In this document: piece after piece, positions 25,671-37,953 of the stretch
How positions within the stretch are numbered: position 1 is the first letter of the stretch
How the letters are laid out: each line of letters opens with the position of its first letter
From: Halisarca cf. caerulea
Lineage: Eukaryota > Porifera > Demospongiae > Chondrillida > Halisarcidae
Length of the DNA stretch: 64,000 bases
NCBI GenBank assembly: GCA_963170055.1
Contig: CAUJGJ010000132.1
Span: 270,001 to 334,000 of the forward strand
Direction: 5' to 3'
Notes under the pieces: model-generated
What the model was told of the DNA's origin: nothing
The model's database searches: none
The model's input: only the letters and a program-made list of their open reading frames with translations
Made by a program: the position numbers and the translations under genes

Positions 25671-26795
25671 AGAGTAAAAAATACCAATTCGGCCGGATAC
25701 AAATTTGGCCACCTGATACTTCATACTGATAAAGGCTATGAACTTACAATTCCTGTCAACCATAACCCTCTATATGTACTGGGTGCAGTTGGAAATGTAG
25801 GTGGTTCTGTTGTACCTTTCAGGAATAGGAGCAATTTATCTCCTGTGGCCGAATAAATGAATATTTGGCCGTTTGTATGTAAAATTTGTCCACACTTATT
25901 TTCTTAGCCGATTCAATTCGGAAGACTCTAAAATTTTTACAGCAAATCACAATGTACATCCCCTAATTTGATGTAAAATTTCAGCTCCAAAGTGTTCAAG
26001 CAGGTTAGGTTAAAACAGATGATGTTACATACACTTGAAATCTGGCCTTGTGCAAATGCATACTCATGAGAATGTGAATTCACCACGTAGGGTGGTAACG
26101 TAGAACTATAGACACTGTGCCAGAGAACCTTTTGCACTATTGTGGATAATCTCCTGTATGCATGTTGCAATGAATTTGTACTTTTATGTATTGTAGACAC
26201 AAGATTTTTGTTGGTTGTCAAGAATTAGCTGATGTACATAAATCTACTGTTTAATGTGCGTGATCATGGTACTCATGCACCTCATTCATGCAGGAGCTTA
26301 TTCAAATAGTGCAAAAGGTTCTGGCATAGTGTCTATAGTTCTGGGTTGCCAGCCTATGCAGTGAATTCATGTTCTCATTAGTATAATATTAAATATATAC
26401 ATATAAGCATTTGCACAAGGCCAGATTTCAAGCGTATGTGACATCGTCTGTTATAATCTAACCTACCTGAACACTTTGGAGCTGAACTTTTATACCAAAT
26501 TAGGGGGCATACATTGTGATTTGCTGTGAATTTTTCAGAGTCTTTTGAATTGGATCGGCTGAGAAAACAAGTGCGGACAAATTTTACATACAAGTGGCCA
26601 AATATTCATTTATTCGGCCACAGGAGGTGAATTGCTCCTATTCCTGAAAGGTACAACAGAAGCACCTAAATTTCCAACTACAGCCAGTACATATAGAGGG
26701 TTATGGTTGACAGGAATTGTAAGTTCATAGCCTTTATAAGTATGAAGTATCAGGTGGCCAAATTTGTATCCGGCCGAACTGGCATTTTTTACTCT
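25671..26795. mobile_element. Long inverted repeat / foldback element, about 1.1 kb
   Basis: Left arm (about 25671-26165) begins AGAGTAAAAAATACCAATTC; right arm (about 26281-26795) ends ACTGGCATTTTTTACTCT. Paired landmarks run the full length: GGCCGGATACAAATTTGGCC, CCTCTATATGTACTGG, ATTTTACATCAAATTAGGGG-type, and AACTATAGACAC..GTGTCTATAGTT. The arms are similar but not identical. The centre (about 115 bp) is unpaired. It lies about 230 bp upstream of the Rab start codon. No transposase frame. Confidence 0.9.
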
Positions 26796-26989
26796 AGCTT
26801 GTTTGTTTTAGTATTATCTTTGGCGGGCATATGACTGATCCAACTGCGCGTTTTCACGTCTGTCAAACATTTCCTGATTGACTCAAAGGCACCAATAATA
26901 GAACTAGTATTGTTTCCATATCTTTCTTCCGCCATGTTGCGAGTCGCACATTTAACAGTACTTGAAATAGCGCTTTTAGTAAGCTATAT

Positions 26990-27075
26990 TCAGAGTAGCA
27001 CAGTTGGCATAGAAGTGAAGTGACTGCGCTCCAACGCACATGACTGCAGGTTCGAACTCCGCGGGCGACCGTTTT
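26990..27075 (+). mobile_element. tRNA-like / SINE head with B box
   Basis: AGTTGGCATAG resembles a tRNA A box, and GGTTCGAACTCC 50 bp later is a B box, followed by GCGGGCGACC and a T6 run (Pol III stop). The acceptor stem does not close, so it is tRNA-derived and not a working tRNA. Confidence 0.5.
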
Positions 27076-27139
27076 TTATCTTTTTTTTTCCTATTACCTA
27101 ACTAGCGTAACTATAAGTGGCGCTTGTAATAGTAAATGT

Positions 27140-27440
27140 TCAGAAGGTCCCTGATGGCCTAGCGGCTAGCGATGGTGACATATAGTGCTGAGGTTATGGG
27201 TTCGATTCCCTTGCCAGACGGGTTTTTCGGATTTATTTCTGAAAAAAAAATCCTGTCCCTCAGTGGTCAGTTGCAATACCCCTGTACAAAGAACCGTATG
27301 GGGGGAGCTTTGGGTCTCGCAGCTGGTCTCCCACGCTACTAGTCTTCTCAATATCCTGAGAGTGAGTGTTAACTCCCTGAACAGCCCTAATGACCTGGGG
27401 TCCTCCTTTTTTTTTTCCTTTCTTTTGGGGTAAATACACT
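27140..27440 (+). mobile_element. tRNA-derived SINE
   Basis: A box TGGCCTAGCGGC (about 27158) and B box GGGTTCGATTCCC (about 27198) are correctly spaced. A non-tRNA body and a T-rich tail near 27405-27425 follow. The acceptor stem is imperfect. The minus-strand frame through it is a typical SINE artefact. Confidence 0.65.
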
Positions 27441-27711
27441 CATTTGACACACACATGCACACACACACATGCAGGAGTATAACATTATACTGCATAATGA
27501 GCATACATTTACTGTATAATGTTATACACCAAGTGGCACCCTTGATGTGTTTTCGCATTGGCTATATCTATCAATCCATGAATTATATAGCCACATGCAC
27601 AATGGCATACGGCATACAAATAGACAGCATCACAAACAGGTCCTACCACCACCACAAACAGGTCCTACCACCACCACAAACACAAGGTTGACATAATCTA
27701 TGGAAATAGAA

Positions 27712-27850
27712 GAATGGGGAGGAGAGCTGAAGGAGGGAAGGAGAGGGAGGTATGGAGAGGGAGGGAGAGGGAGATATGGGGAGTGAAAGCTGAGGGAGTG
27801 AGGGAGGAGGAAAGGTGCAGGGAAGGCAGAAGAGGGAGAGGGAGGGAGAG
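27712..27850. repeat. Purine tract (GGGAGA-rich)
   Basis: About 140 bp, almost all G/A on the plus strand. Such tracts can form triplex (H-DNA). Just before it is a short CACAAACAGGTCCTACCAC repeat (27632-27680). Confidence 0.8.
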
Positions 27851-28469
27851 GATAGACGAACTACATAATTTTGTTTATTAGGAGAAGCAAACCCTAGGAA
27901 AGAAAAAGAGAGGAATTGTTGTTGCACAAACACCATGCAGCCAGAAACCACGAATTTTTTAGCCACAAAAGTTTAAATTTATGACCTCCTATGGGTATAG
28001 CCACAAAATTTTTGTACCGGGCCATGAAAATTTCCTGACTTATGGTATATAATAATCATTATGCCCTGTGCAGATTATTAGGCATATATATTATTATAAA
28101 ATGATAGTAAGACGTAAGTAGTATAGAATTCTTAATAAAAAATCATTTGTGTGTATGCAAAGTACATTGTATTAAACTGTGAATCTAAAAAAAAGTGTTA
28201 CGTTGCAATCTTGTACATATCAGTTCACAAAATTTAAATGAAAATTCCCAATGTCAAGTACATGCAGTTCCATCGCAGAACAGTTCACAACAAGTACTTT
28301 GAGACTCCCTGAGTGGGTACTGCTGCTTGTTGCTGGAACCATCTTGCTTGGTCCTCTCTTGCTTGTCTTTTTTACAATTTCTGTCAAAATTCACAAAAAT
28401 GTTTAAATTGCTATAAAATGGCTACAATCACATATGAAACCAAATACACATTTTCCATATATACATGAA

Positions 28470-28515
<46 letters not shown>
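28470..28515. repeat. (CA)n microsatellite
   Basis: CA run of about 40 bp upstream of the coiled-coil gene. Confidence 0.9.
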
Positions 28516-28519
<4 letters not shown>

Positions 28520-28798
28520 GTTGATAGTTCATACCTCTAACTTTGGAGATAGTATGACATCACAAAGTGAAGTAGGCCTGTTTCTGAGACTAGCAAGGCC
28601 CTTTCATCTGTATTCACTCATTGGCTATTTATCTTATTGAGTTTAGTAACAATATAAAGGCTGAGTGGTAGGCTAAGTTCACACACCCGATGTAGGGTCT
28701 GTCACCTTACAATTTTAAGGGTGACCTTCTGCCTCCCCTGCGTGTATGTGCATGGCAGGAATGCTGCCAATTAATGCCATGCATATGGCTCAATCAGT

Positions 28799-28851
28799 TA
28801 GTCTCGCGTAGCCATCCCCTTTTCCGGAAACGCTGACGACGCGAGACTACA
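28799..28851. repeat. Short inverted repeat near promoter
   Basis: TAGTCTCGCGTAGCC and CGCGAGACTA face each other across about 28 bp, 140 bp before the coiled-coil gene's start codon. Probably a tiny MITE; could be regulatory. Confidence 0.55.
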
Positions 28852-28989
28852 ATCAGCATGGTCGACGTGGTCGAAGTCGCTGGTTGATTCATGAATTGCA
28901 TCCCCTCACGTCACATCCAGTTCGGATCATGTTTGGATTCAATTCGTTAGTGAAATTTGGAATCGAAACTCAGAATATTGATTAGGAAA

Positions 28990-31900
28990 ATGGCTGATTT
29001 TGAGGACACAAATGAAGAGGAACGAGAAATAAGCAAGTGCATTCCGAACCGCATTGTTCCGAACGGCTCTGTTCTCCAGAATGTTCCTGGCTTTGTAGCT
29101 AGACTAAACGATTTGATTCGTCTGGCGGAGAAAGAGAGTTTTGAAAATTCTGAGAATTCCCCGTGAGTTAGCAGTATTATTGTTAAGATTCTTTCTTCAT
29201 TTCCCCCTTTTGCTAATGCGTAGATCGATCCACGTCTTAAATGCTACGGCATATCTTTTTTTACAAAACCCTACAATTTATCTTCTAATTATCATAACGA
29301 ATTTAGCTCGTATGTTAATCGGCAGCCACAAGGATGCCTCTAGCGCGAACCTGAGCCGATTATGCTAATATTTTCTTTCTTCTTCCGTACTCTTTTAAAT
29401 TTAGGACACCTCTGTTTGAATTAACCCCGTCCAACGGAATTATTTAGGTGATTTAAAGGAACGGCAAAAACTTGTTTAGAGAGAAGATAGGGGGTTCACA
29501 AAACTGACATTTACTTATTTAAATGGTATTAAAAATGTTTTTAAATACTATTTAGAGAAACAGTGCTTTGTCTGTGCTAGGTTGTAATGTCAGTGACGCT
29601 GGGAAAGGATAGAGGTGGCTCCATCTTCGATCGATTGCTTTTCATTAAGCTGTCTTTCTTCTTATAATTGTCACTTGTTGTTTTCTGTTATGCAATTCTT
29701 ATTAATATGACCCAAGCTGCGTGCATGTCTGTATTTGGTTGCCACCACCCACTTACGGGCGATGACGCGTCTGTGTGATTCACTATGCAGTGGGACCTGG
29801 TTTATCCGACCACATTTTCTCCTCATAAAATGTGTCGGATGAGTTATGTGTCAGATAAATCAGCTAAAGTTGTACGAACCATTAAAGTGGAGATTTACAA
29901 CAGAGTGTCGCATAAATGAGGTTTATGGATAAACCAGTGTCGGATAAACCAGATGTAACAGTGCGTCATCTCTTTTTATTCTACAATATGTACACATATA
30001 TGAATAAATTTATCCATTGACTTTATTGTGATTATTTGAAGTACATACGTACGTAGTAATCTTTAATGATTATGAAGATGATAATAGCATGTTTGGTACT
30101 ATGTAATTGCTACATAATAAACTTACTATGTTTCGCGCGGTAAATTAGAACATACTAAATTTCAAATGTACCTATCAGCTTACTACTTATGTACATTGTG
30201 TTTAAATGCTATGCAAAACTTCTCTAATAACGAGAATTTAAAAATCATATTTTGTAGATAGTATCATATGGCATCCTTCCTCTGCTGCTAGGCATTATTG
30301 TAGCATTACATATTTGTACGGCTTCTGTTGTTGAACATACGTAGTAACGTACGTACCTACATATGGTACATTTGTACGTATGTGCATATATACATATGTA
30401 CATACATACATTTGTGTGTGCATCCAGTCAGTTGATGCTGGAAGCTGGACCGTAGCGAAAACATGATTTCAATTAACTGTGCTTGTTGTAGCACATTGGA
30501 AATCGACATTTTCCATTCCATGGGCCTTTGTCAGCTATGTTCAGTGAATTCTCATTAATCTGCTGCCACTTTGTGACCAAACTCTTTTATCCACTGTCAG
30601 ATTAACAAGAATTTGGTGTATGTGCATATAATATACTTACATGGCAGTGTTCTCCCCAAAATTAAAGTCAGGCATGTTGAATGTGTGCATACGTATGTAT
30701 ATACATGCATACATACATACACTGTACATGGAATGCATCACAAATTGCTTGCAACTTCAGGTTGGGTCGTTGCTTGATATGTACTGTACTAACAATTTAT
30801 GAATGTGTGGATGTTTTTCATACAAATAATATTTAATTTTAGAAAAGAAGGCATGTTGGACCAACATGCCTTAAGATACCCGGGGAGAACACTGACATAG
30901 GCCATAGCTCTACTGCTGGTGAGGCAGTGATGGTTTTTGACCAAAACTACAGTAGAACCTCACAAATACGACCACCCTTGGGACTGTTGTAAGTGGTCTT
31001 AATTTTGAGGTGGTCTTATTTCTGAAAGTACTGCCCAGAATAGCATGGCACATCCAGAAGTCATTCCATAGACACAGGATGCACATAAGGCAATAAAACT
31101 GTAGAAAATTTGTACCATCACACCTCTTTTATTGTTACTCCATTACAATGTTAAAAAAGTGACCCCAAGTTTACCATCTCTTTCTACTGATGTCGCCATT
31201 TCAGAGCCTAATGTCCACAGAAAACAGCAGTATCCACAAATAAGTGGTCTTAATTGTGAGGTTTTGACATCCAGAAGAAAAAATGTGGTCTTTATTCTGA
31301 AACTAATTTCCATGTTAAACTATAGGAGAAATTCCGGACTGCAACAAAGTGGTCTTAATTCTGAGGTGGTCTTATTTCCGGGGTGGTCTTATTGCGAGGT
31401 TCTACTGTAAATGATTTTCGATTTATACACATCTTGAGTGTACTGTGTAAACACCATCAGTTGATACTAAGTTATGTAGATTACATACTTAACAGTCACC
31501 ATTTACGATACTGTAGCAGAACAGATGTGTCTTTCTTTGTCTGCGTACACACCATTGTGTAGCAACACCTCAATAATCCATCACTCAGCGAGCCTCAAAA
31601 TCGGTGTCTGATTGCAGGGGTTGTCAGATTATCCAGTGTTACTTACTATAGTGTAGCATGGGGACTGCACCTCAGATGTGGTCAGACATGGATGCACCGG
31701 AGCCCACTCAAAATGAAACTTAAGGGACTGATGAAAAGTGTTCATGTTATCAGAATTTCATGTTATCAGAACAAATAAGAATACTAGGGGTCATTGCAGG
31801 GACCATTTTTCTGCTTTCATGTTAACCAAAATTTCTCATGAAGCGAGTTTGTGTTAAGTGGGTTCCGCTGTAATGACAGATTATTGAAGTGTCAGGTTAT

Positions 31901-32250
31901 GTGGGCTCCACTGTATCAGGAAAGCTCTGTACATTGGTTCAAGTAGTTGATGGTTTTAATGACAAGCATCATCTTTTACCCCGTCCCAATGGTGAATATC
32001 TCCTTAGCTGTTCCTGGCGGAAATGCTACAGGGGGCAATGGGCAGGTGTTACACCATAAAGATATCCTTGATATGCAGGGAACATCCTGTGGCATTGTGC
32101 TGTGTCTAATTTGTGGGTGTGTTTCCTCTACTTGTACAGGCTTCTGGAGGTATGCCAGGAGCTGTACCATTCAGGAGAGGCTATGGCAGTCTCTGTGGAC
32201 AGGGAGGTACGAAGACGACTGAGTGTTCAAGAGCAGTGTCATGCTACTTC

Positions 32251-32321
<71 letters not shown>

Positions 32322-35300
32322 TACGTATGTATGATTCTTTGTGTACCCTCATGAATGTATGTACGTATGTATGTATGTACACGCATACGTACCTTCCTAA
32401 ATGTTGTCCTACACTTACGTACATATGTATGCACATGTATGTACATATGTACGCACTCCACAGTAGGCCTTTGTGAACATAATGTTATAAATGTGTGTAC
32501 ACATGTATTCCATATTCCGCCTTTGAGAATTCAGGCTTATAATAATATTATTATTATGTTATTATCTTATTAGCATCATAATAATTATATTCATGATGTG
32601 TACCTATGCTTGTACTGTGTGTTGTAGGTCATGAATCTCATGTTTTCATGAATATGCACTCTTTTGTCCTAGAGATTATCAGATTCATTTGTGTACATAT
32701 GTACGTATATAACTAGGTTACCTATTTGTGGATGTATATACTATGCCTGTACACAGTATGTGTACGTATGTACGTACCTGTAATCATTATAATGTTATTA
32801 TTTATGTGTAAAAATATTGTCTGCAGTGTCTCCTTCTGTCAGCTTTGTATGGTTTATGCGTACTTCCATTGTCTTGTAGGTACATACATACATGTCAGTT
32901 TTTACAAGCGGCCCACTGTTCTGTTTGTGTACTTGCCCACTGTGATGAACATGGGTATTGTAGGTGCATTGTTTGTGCATGATTATGGGCCGGCATACAT
33001 GCTTACTATGTACGTATGTATTGCATTTTGTTCCTTGTGAATGGGAGCATGCACCACAGCTAGTGATGTAGTGGTGTGGGCTGAAGCAATTTGTTGCAGT
33101 ACGAGCACAGGACAGGGCTATACAGAGCACTGGGTGTATTGTACAGGGCTGTACTGAGCACATGGGTGTATTGGACAGGGCTGTACTGAGCACATGGGTG
33201 TATTGGACAGGGCTATACTGAGCACATGGGCGTATTGGACAGGGCTATACAGAGCACATGGGCGTATTGGACAGGGCTATACAGAGCACATGGGTGTATT
33301 GGACAGGGCTATACAGAGCACATGGGCGTATTGGACAGGGCTATACAGAGCACTGTGTGTATTGGACAGGGCTATACAGAGCACATGGGCATATTGGACA
33401 GGGCTATACTGAGCACTGTGTGTATTGGACAGGGCTATACAGAGCACATGGGTGTATTGGACAGGGCTATACAGAGCACATGGGTGTATTGGACAGGGCT
33501 ATACAGAGCACATGGGTGTATTGGACAGGGCTATATAGAGCACATGGGTGTATTGGACAGGGCTATACAGAGCACATGGGTGTATTGGACAGGGCTATAC
33601 AGAGCACATGGGTGTATTGGACAGGGCTATACTGAGCACATGTGTGTATTGGACAGGGCTATATAGAGCACATGGGTGTATTGGACAGGGCTATACTGAG
33701 CACATGGGTGTATTGGACAGGGCTGTACAGAGCACATGGGCGTATTGGACAGGGCTATACAGAGCACATGGGTGTATTGGACAGGGCTATACAGAGCACA
33801 TGGGTGTATTGGACAGGGCTATACTGAGCACATGGGTGTATTGGACAGGGCTATACAGAGCACACATGTGTATTGGACAGGGCTATACTGAGCACATGGG
33901 TGTATTGGACAGGGCTGTACTGAGCACTGTGTGTATTGGACAGGGCTATACAGAGCACATGTTTGTACCCTGACATACAGTTGTTGCTTCAAGATCCTGT
34001 GTACTAGTGTGTGATGTATTGTGCACACTTTTGGTGTTCGTTTGGGCAAGAATTTCAAGAGGGGAGGGGGGTAACCTTGATAAATTTTTTTGGGGGATTC
34101 CTCATTCCCCTAAAAGTAAACGTCGACTTTCCTGTAATGAATTGTGGTCCTTATCACTGCCTGCCACTGAACTGTTCGAAATCCTTCAGCTTTTTCTATT
34201 ACAGTCACTTTTGGTTTAGCTGACTGTACAAATGTGTGTATATTCATTCCTATCCAGAATTACGTACATGCAATTCCATATCAACATATGTACTGTACAT
34301 ACATAAATGCATAGGCACATGTACAAACATACATACATACATACATATTCACTCTAATGCGAAGTACATTTTTGTATCCAAATTTGTAAGCACTTACGTA
34401 CGTACATATGTACGTAAGTGCATTGGAACCTCCACAATCTGTGTACTGTACATTAAGATAGACGATTCATAGTATGTACAGTACATACGTACGTACGTAA
34501 AATGGAACCTGCTTAGTAAGTACCAGGCTTAATACAGTAGATATGTACGTATGTACGTACATACGTACTCCTGGATAGTAAGTACTCCTCATTCTGTCCC
34601 TGTGTATACCTCGTAAACCTAAGCCAACCCTGATAGTAGGTAGGCTCCTCTGATGGTAAGTACTGATTTTGTGTCCCCTTTGACGTATGTACTAAGCAAG
34701 TTTCACTGTACGTACATACGCATGTACACATGTATGTTACCACAACGCTTCTTACATCATTGTGTTGGTTTTTCTCTGAAGGAGGGGAGGGATGTAGGAG
34801 GCAAAGGTGTAGTATGTATGAACTTAACTCTAAATGAAGTGGTCAGTGGTGTTAACTCAGTATGCAACAAAGTGGTCAGTTCTGTTGTGTCTCCTCCGGT
34901 TGTTGGTACGTACCTACTCCTACTGCGTTGATCTTCCTGTCCTGTCAGTCTACAAGGGAGGTACGGTTGTCAGTGGGTCTAGCAACATAGGAACGCATGT
35001 ACCTGTACTGCCACAGCTGTAGCTGTTCATGGCTAGCCTGGATTTTTATGCACACAGCAGCTCTTTCAATGTTCTCCCCAGAATTTATTCCAGGCATGTT
35101 GAATGTGTATGTATGTACATGCGTACATACGTACATCATCATAATATATATACGTAAATTTTATACATATAATACATCCCCAATTGCTTGCAGCTTCAGT
35201 TTTGGGCACTAGCATGATTTGTACTAAATATAAATTTTCAATAATCTATGAATGCATTCATGTTTTCGTTTAGAAATAGTATTTAATTTTAGAAAAGGAG

Positions 35301-37900
35301 GTGTGTTGGACCGACATGCCTTCGAGTACCTGGGGAGAACACTGTCTTTGTAGATACGATGAATTTCCACTCACATACGTACGTACGTACTGTACGTACG
35401 TATGTATATGCAACTATAGCATTTACCTGGTTTAGTGCATACATGCTGTATGTACGTACGTATGTACTGCAACCTCTTCTCTTGTGTGTATCACATGCCT
35501 GAGTGCTGATGTTTGCACAGTGAAACCTTAGTAGAACATTAACAACCACTCCCTCCCCCCCTCCTCCACCTTATCCATTAAACCCACTAATCCGCCAAAG
35601 GTTTGATGAAGGTAATTCACAAACGCAATGCAATTACGAACTCCTTTTAATCGGCTGGCCTCACTTATCTACGTACATCAAAATTGCCGCTACAAACTGT
35701 GATAGTCTGCTTCCCTTTGTTCCACCATACACTCAGTACAGGATAAACTCACGGGAAAATGATAATTTTGCAAATTAGATTGAGTCGTGAAAATGGTAAC
35801 ATAATACCTTTCAAACCTTGCCTTGCAAAACTGTCTGCAATACATTCACCTATTCAGCCACCAGACATTTTACTCTGCAACTATCATGACTGATTCAAAC
35901 CAGTATCTTCAGTCCCTACTGTGTGTACAAGTTTCTGTGGACTGTGGATGTAATAATTAATATGTACATACATGTAGTGCTGTGCAATATACCGAATAAA
36001 TGGTAATTCCGCAATATTATTTATGCAAAATTCAGATACCAGCCAACTTTCTCCTGTACCATGATATCGTGTGATACCGTGATTTCTCTAAGGTTAGACC
36101 AGTATTAGAAGGAGTAAACATAATATGATTTTTTGAAGGATATGAAATTTTATCTTTGATGATGTTTTCAAAATCTGTTGAAACTATTGAGTGTGGAAGC
36201 ACTGACTATGGGTGCAAAAGGAGCATATCTGGTCATTGTTTGTGAATGATTTTAATCTGTGTGACAAGGATTCATTTGGATATTGTCTACAGTTTCAACA
36301 CTCTGTACACCGTGATCATAGTAATACCGTGATAGAATGAGGGGAATTATACCAAAGCTGACAATTGTGATACCACACAGCCCTACGTACGTGGTATCTG
36401 AACCATTGGCATCAAGTGCAGATGTGGTATACGTACATGGTATCTGAACCATTGGCATCAAGTGCAGATGTGGTGTACGTACATGGTATCTGAACCATTG
36501 GCATCTAGTGCAGATGTGGTATACGTATCTGAACCATTGGCATCAAGTGCAGATGTGGTGTACGAACTGTATACATACACATGCGCATACAAGCACGTGT
36601 GCCACACACATACACCTCTCTAGTCCGACACTCAATGGGACCTGAGAATAATGTTGGATTAGAAGGTTGTCGGATTACAGAGTGACTCTTACCATACTTT
36701 AATATGGTGACTACACCTCATAAGATGTCCAGATAAGAGAGAATGTCGGATTACAGAGGTAGCACTGTATACTAGTATTGTAGTTATGTATTTGTATACC
36801 CATACGCAGGGTTTCATTTAGAAAAATGGGCAAGGGGGGCAAAACAATACTTACAAAATAAATGGGGGGGCATAGGGAGTGCACGCGATAGTGTGCCTTC
36901 TAGGGGGTCTGTGGACATGACCAGATTTCTGCTGCTCATCTCCAGGATTACCTTTTTTTCGGGGAAAGCATTAGTATCACAGTATCTATCTGCAATGTAC
37001 AGTTGTAAGGGTACTTATATACACAGTATGCTCCAGGAAAAAAAAAATTGACTTTTTACACCATTCAAGGTTGATTGTGGCACAGAATTACTCTTTGACC
37101 TTGAAGAGATTGAGTTCAGTTCTTTATTCAAATTTACCTCTTCAACAAAAATAAGGCTAACCTAATTTCCGAGGGGGGGTGAGACTCTGGCAAGGGGGGG
37201 CGAATGCCCCCCCCCCCCCCCCTAAATGAAACCCTGCATACGTATGTATATGAACATACAAGTATGTGTGCAATCATGTACGTCAATGGGTGAGGTCATA
37301 GCATTTAGCATCGACAATTATGCTGTAATCGATCTGTTTACTTCTTTGCATGTATGTGTGTTTGTATGTAATACGACCAGGTCTGTAGTTGGGGAAGGGG
37401 GTGTTGGGTAGTTCAGGAGGATTAAATCACTGACTATCTCAACGGTCACAGAACCCAGGTGGGTGTTTGTGTTCTTGGATACCGACCATTGCCCACTACT
37501 TACAAATTATTTTATCTGAAATTGATTGTGGTGGCTATTAGGAATAGAAAAAGATCATTCACACGGTTCAAAATGTAGCATCTATAGAGTTTAGATTAAA
37601 TCGTTAGACATTTATTGTTGGTGTGGGGGTGGTTTGGGAGAGTTACACACATACGTACGTACGTTTGTGATGCTGGGAAAAGAACCCCTCTTCCCCCCTT
37701 GTCGACAGGCTGGACCTGATAATGTAGGCATTAGAAGACGTAATGGTCACATCTTCTTCCCCGGTCTTTAGATGCCTTTCAGTTGAGTCTGCAAAGACTG
37801 GTCTACTTGAACAAGGTGTGTAAGGAGCTTGAAGAGAAAGTGACTCAACAGCAGAAACAGATCGATAAAACAGAGAGCAATAAGAGAAGAAGGTGTGTGT

Positions 37901-37953
<53 letters not shown>

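Noticed and set aside
27166..27558. Minus-strand 130-residue frame ending GNRTHNLSTICHHR
   Set aside because: Antisense of a tRNA-derived SINE; a common false gene.
33194..33973. VLDRAIQSTW-type repeat proteins in all plus frames
   Set aside because: A 32-bp unit open in every frame is a composition effect, and it lies in an intron.
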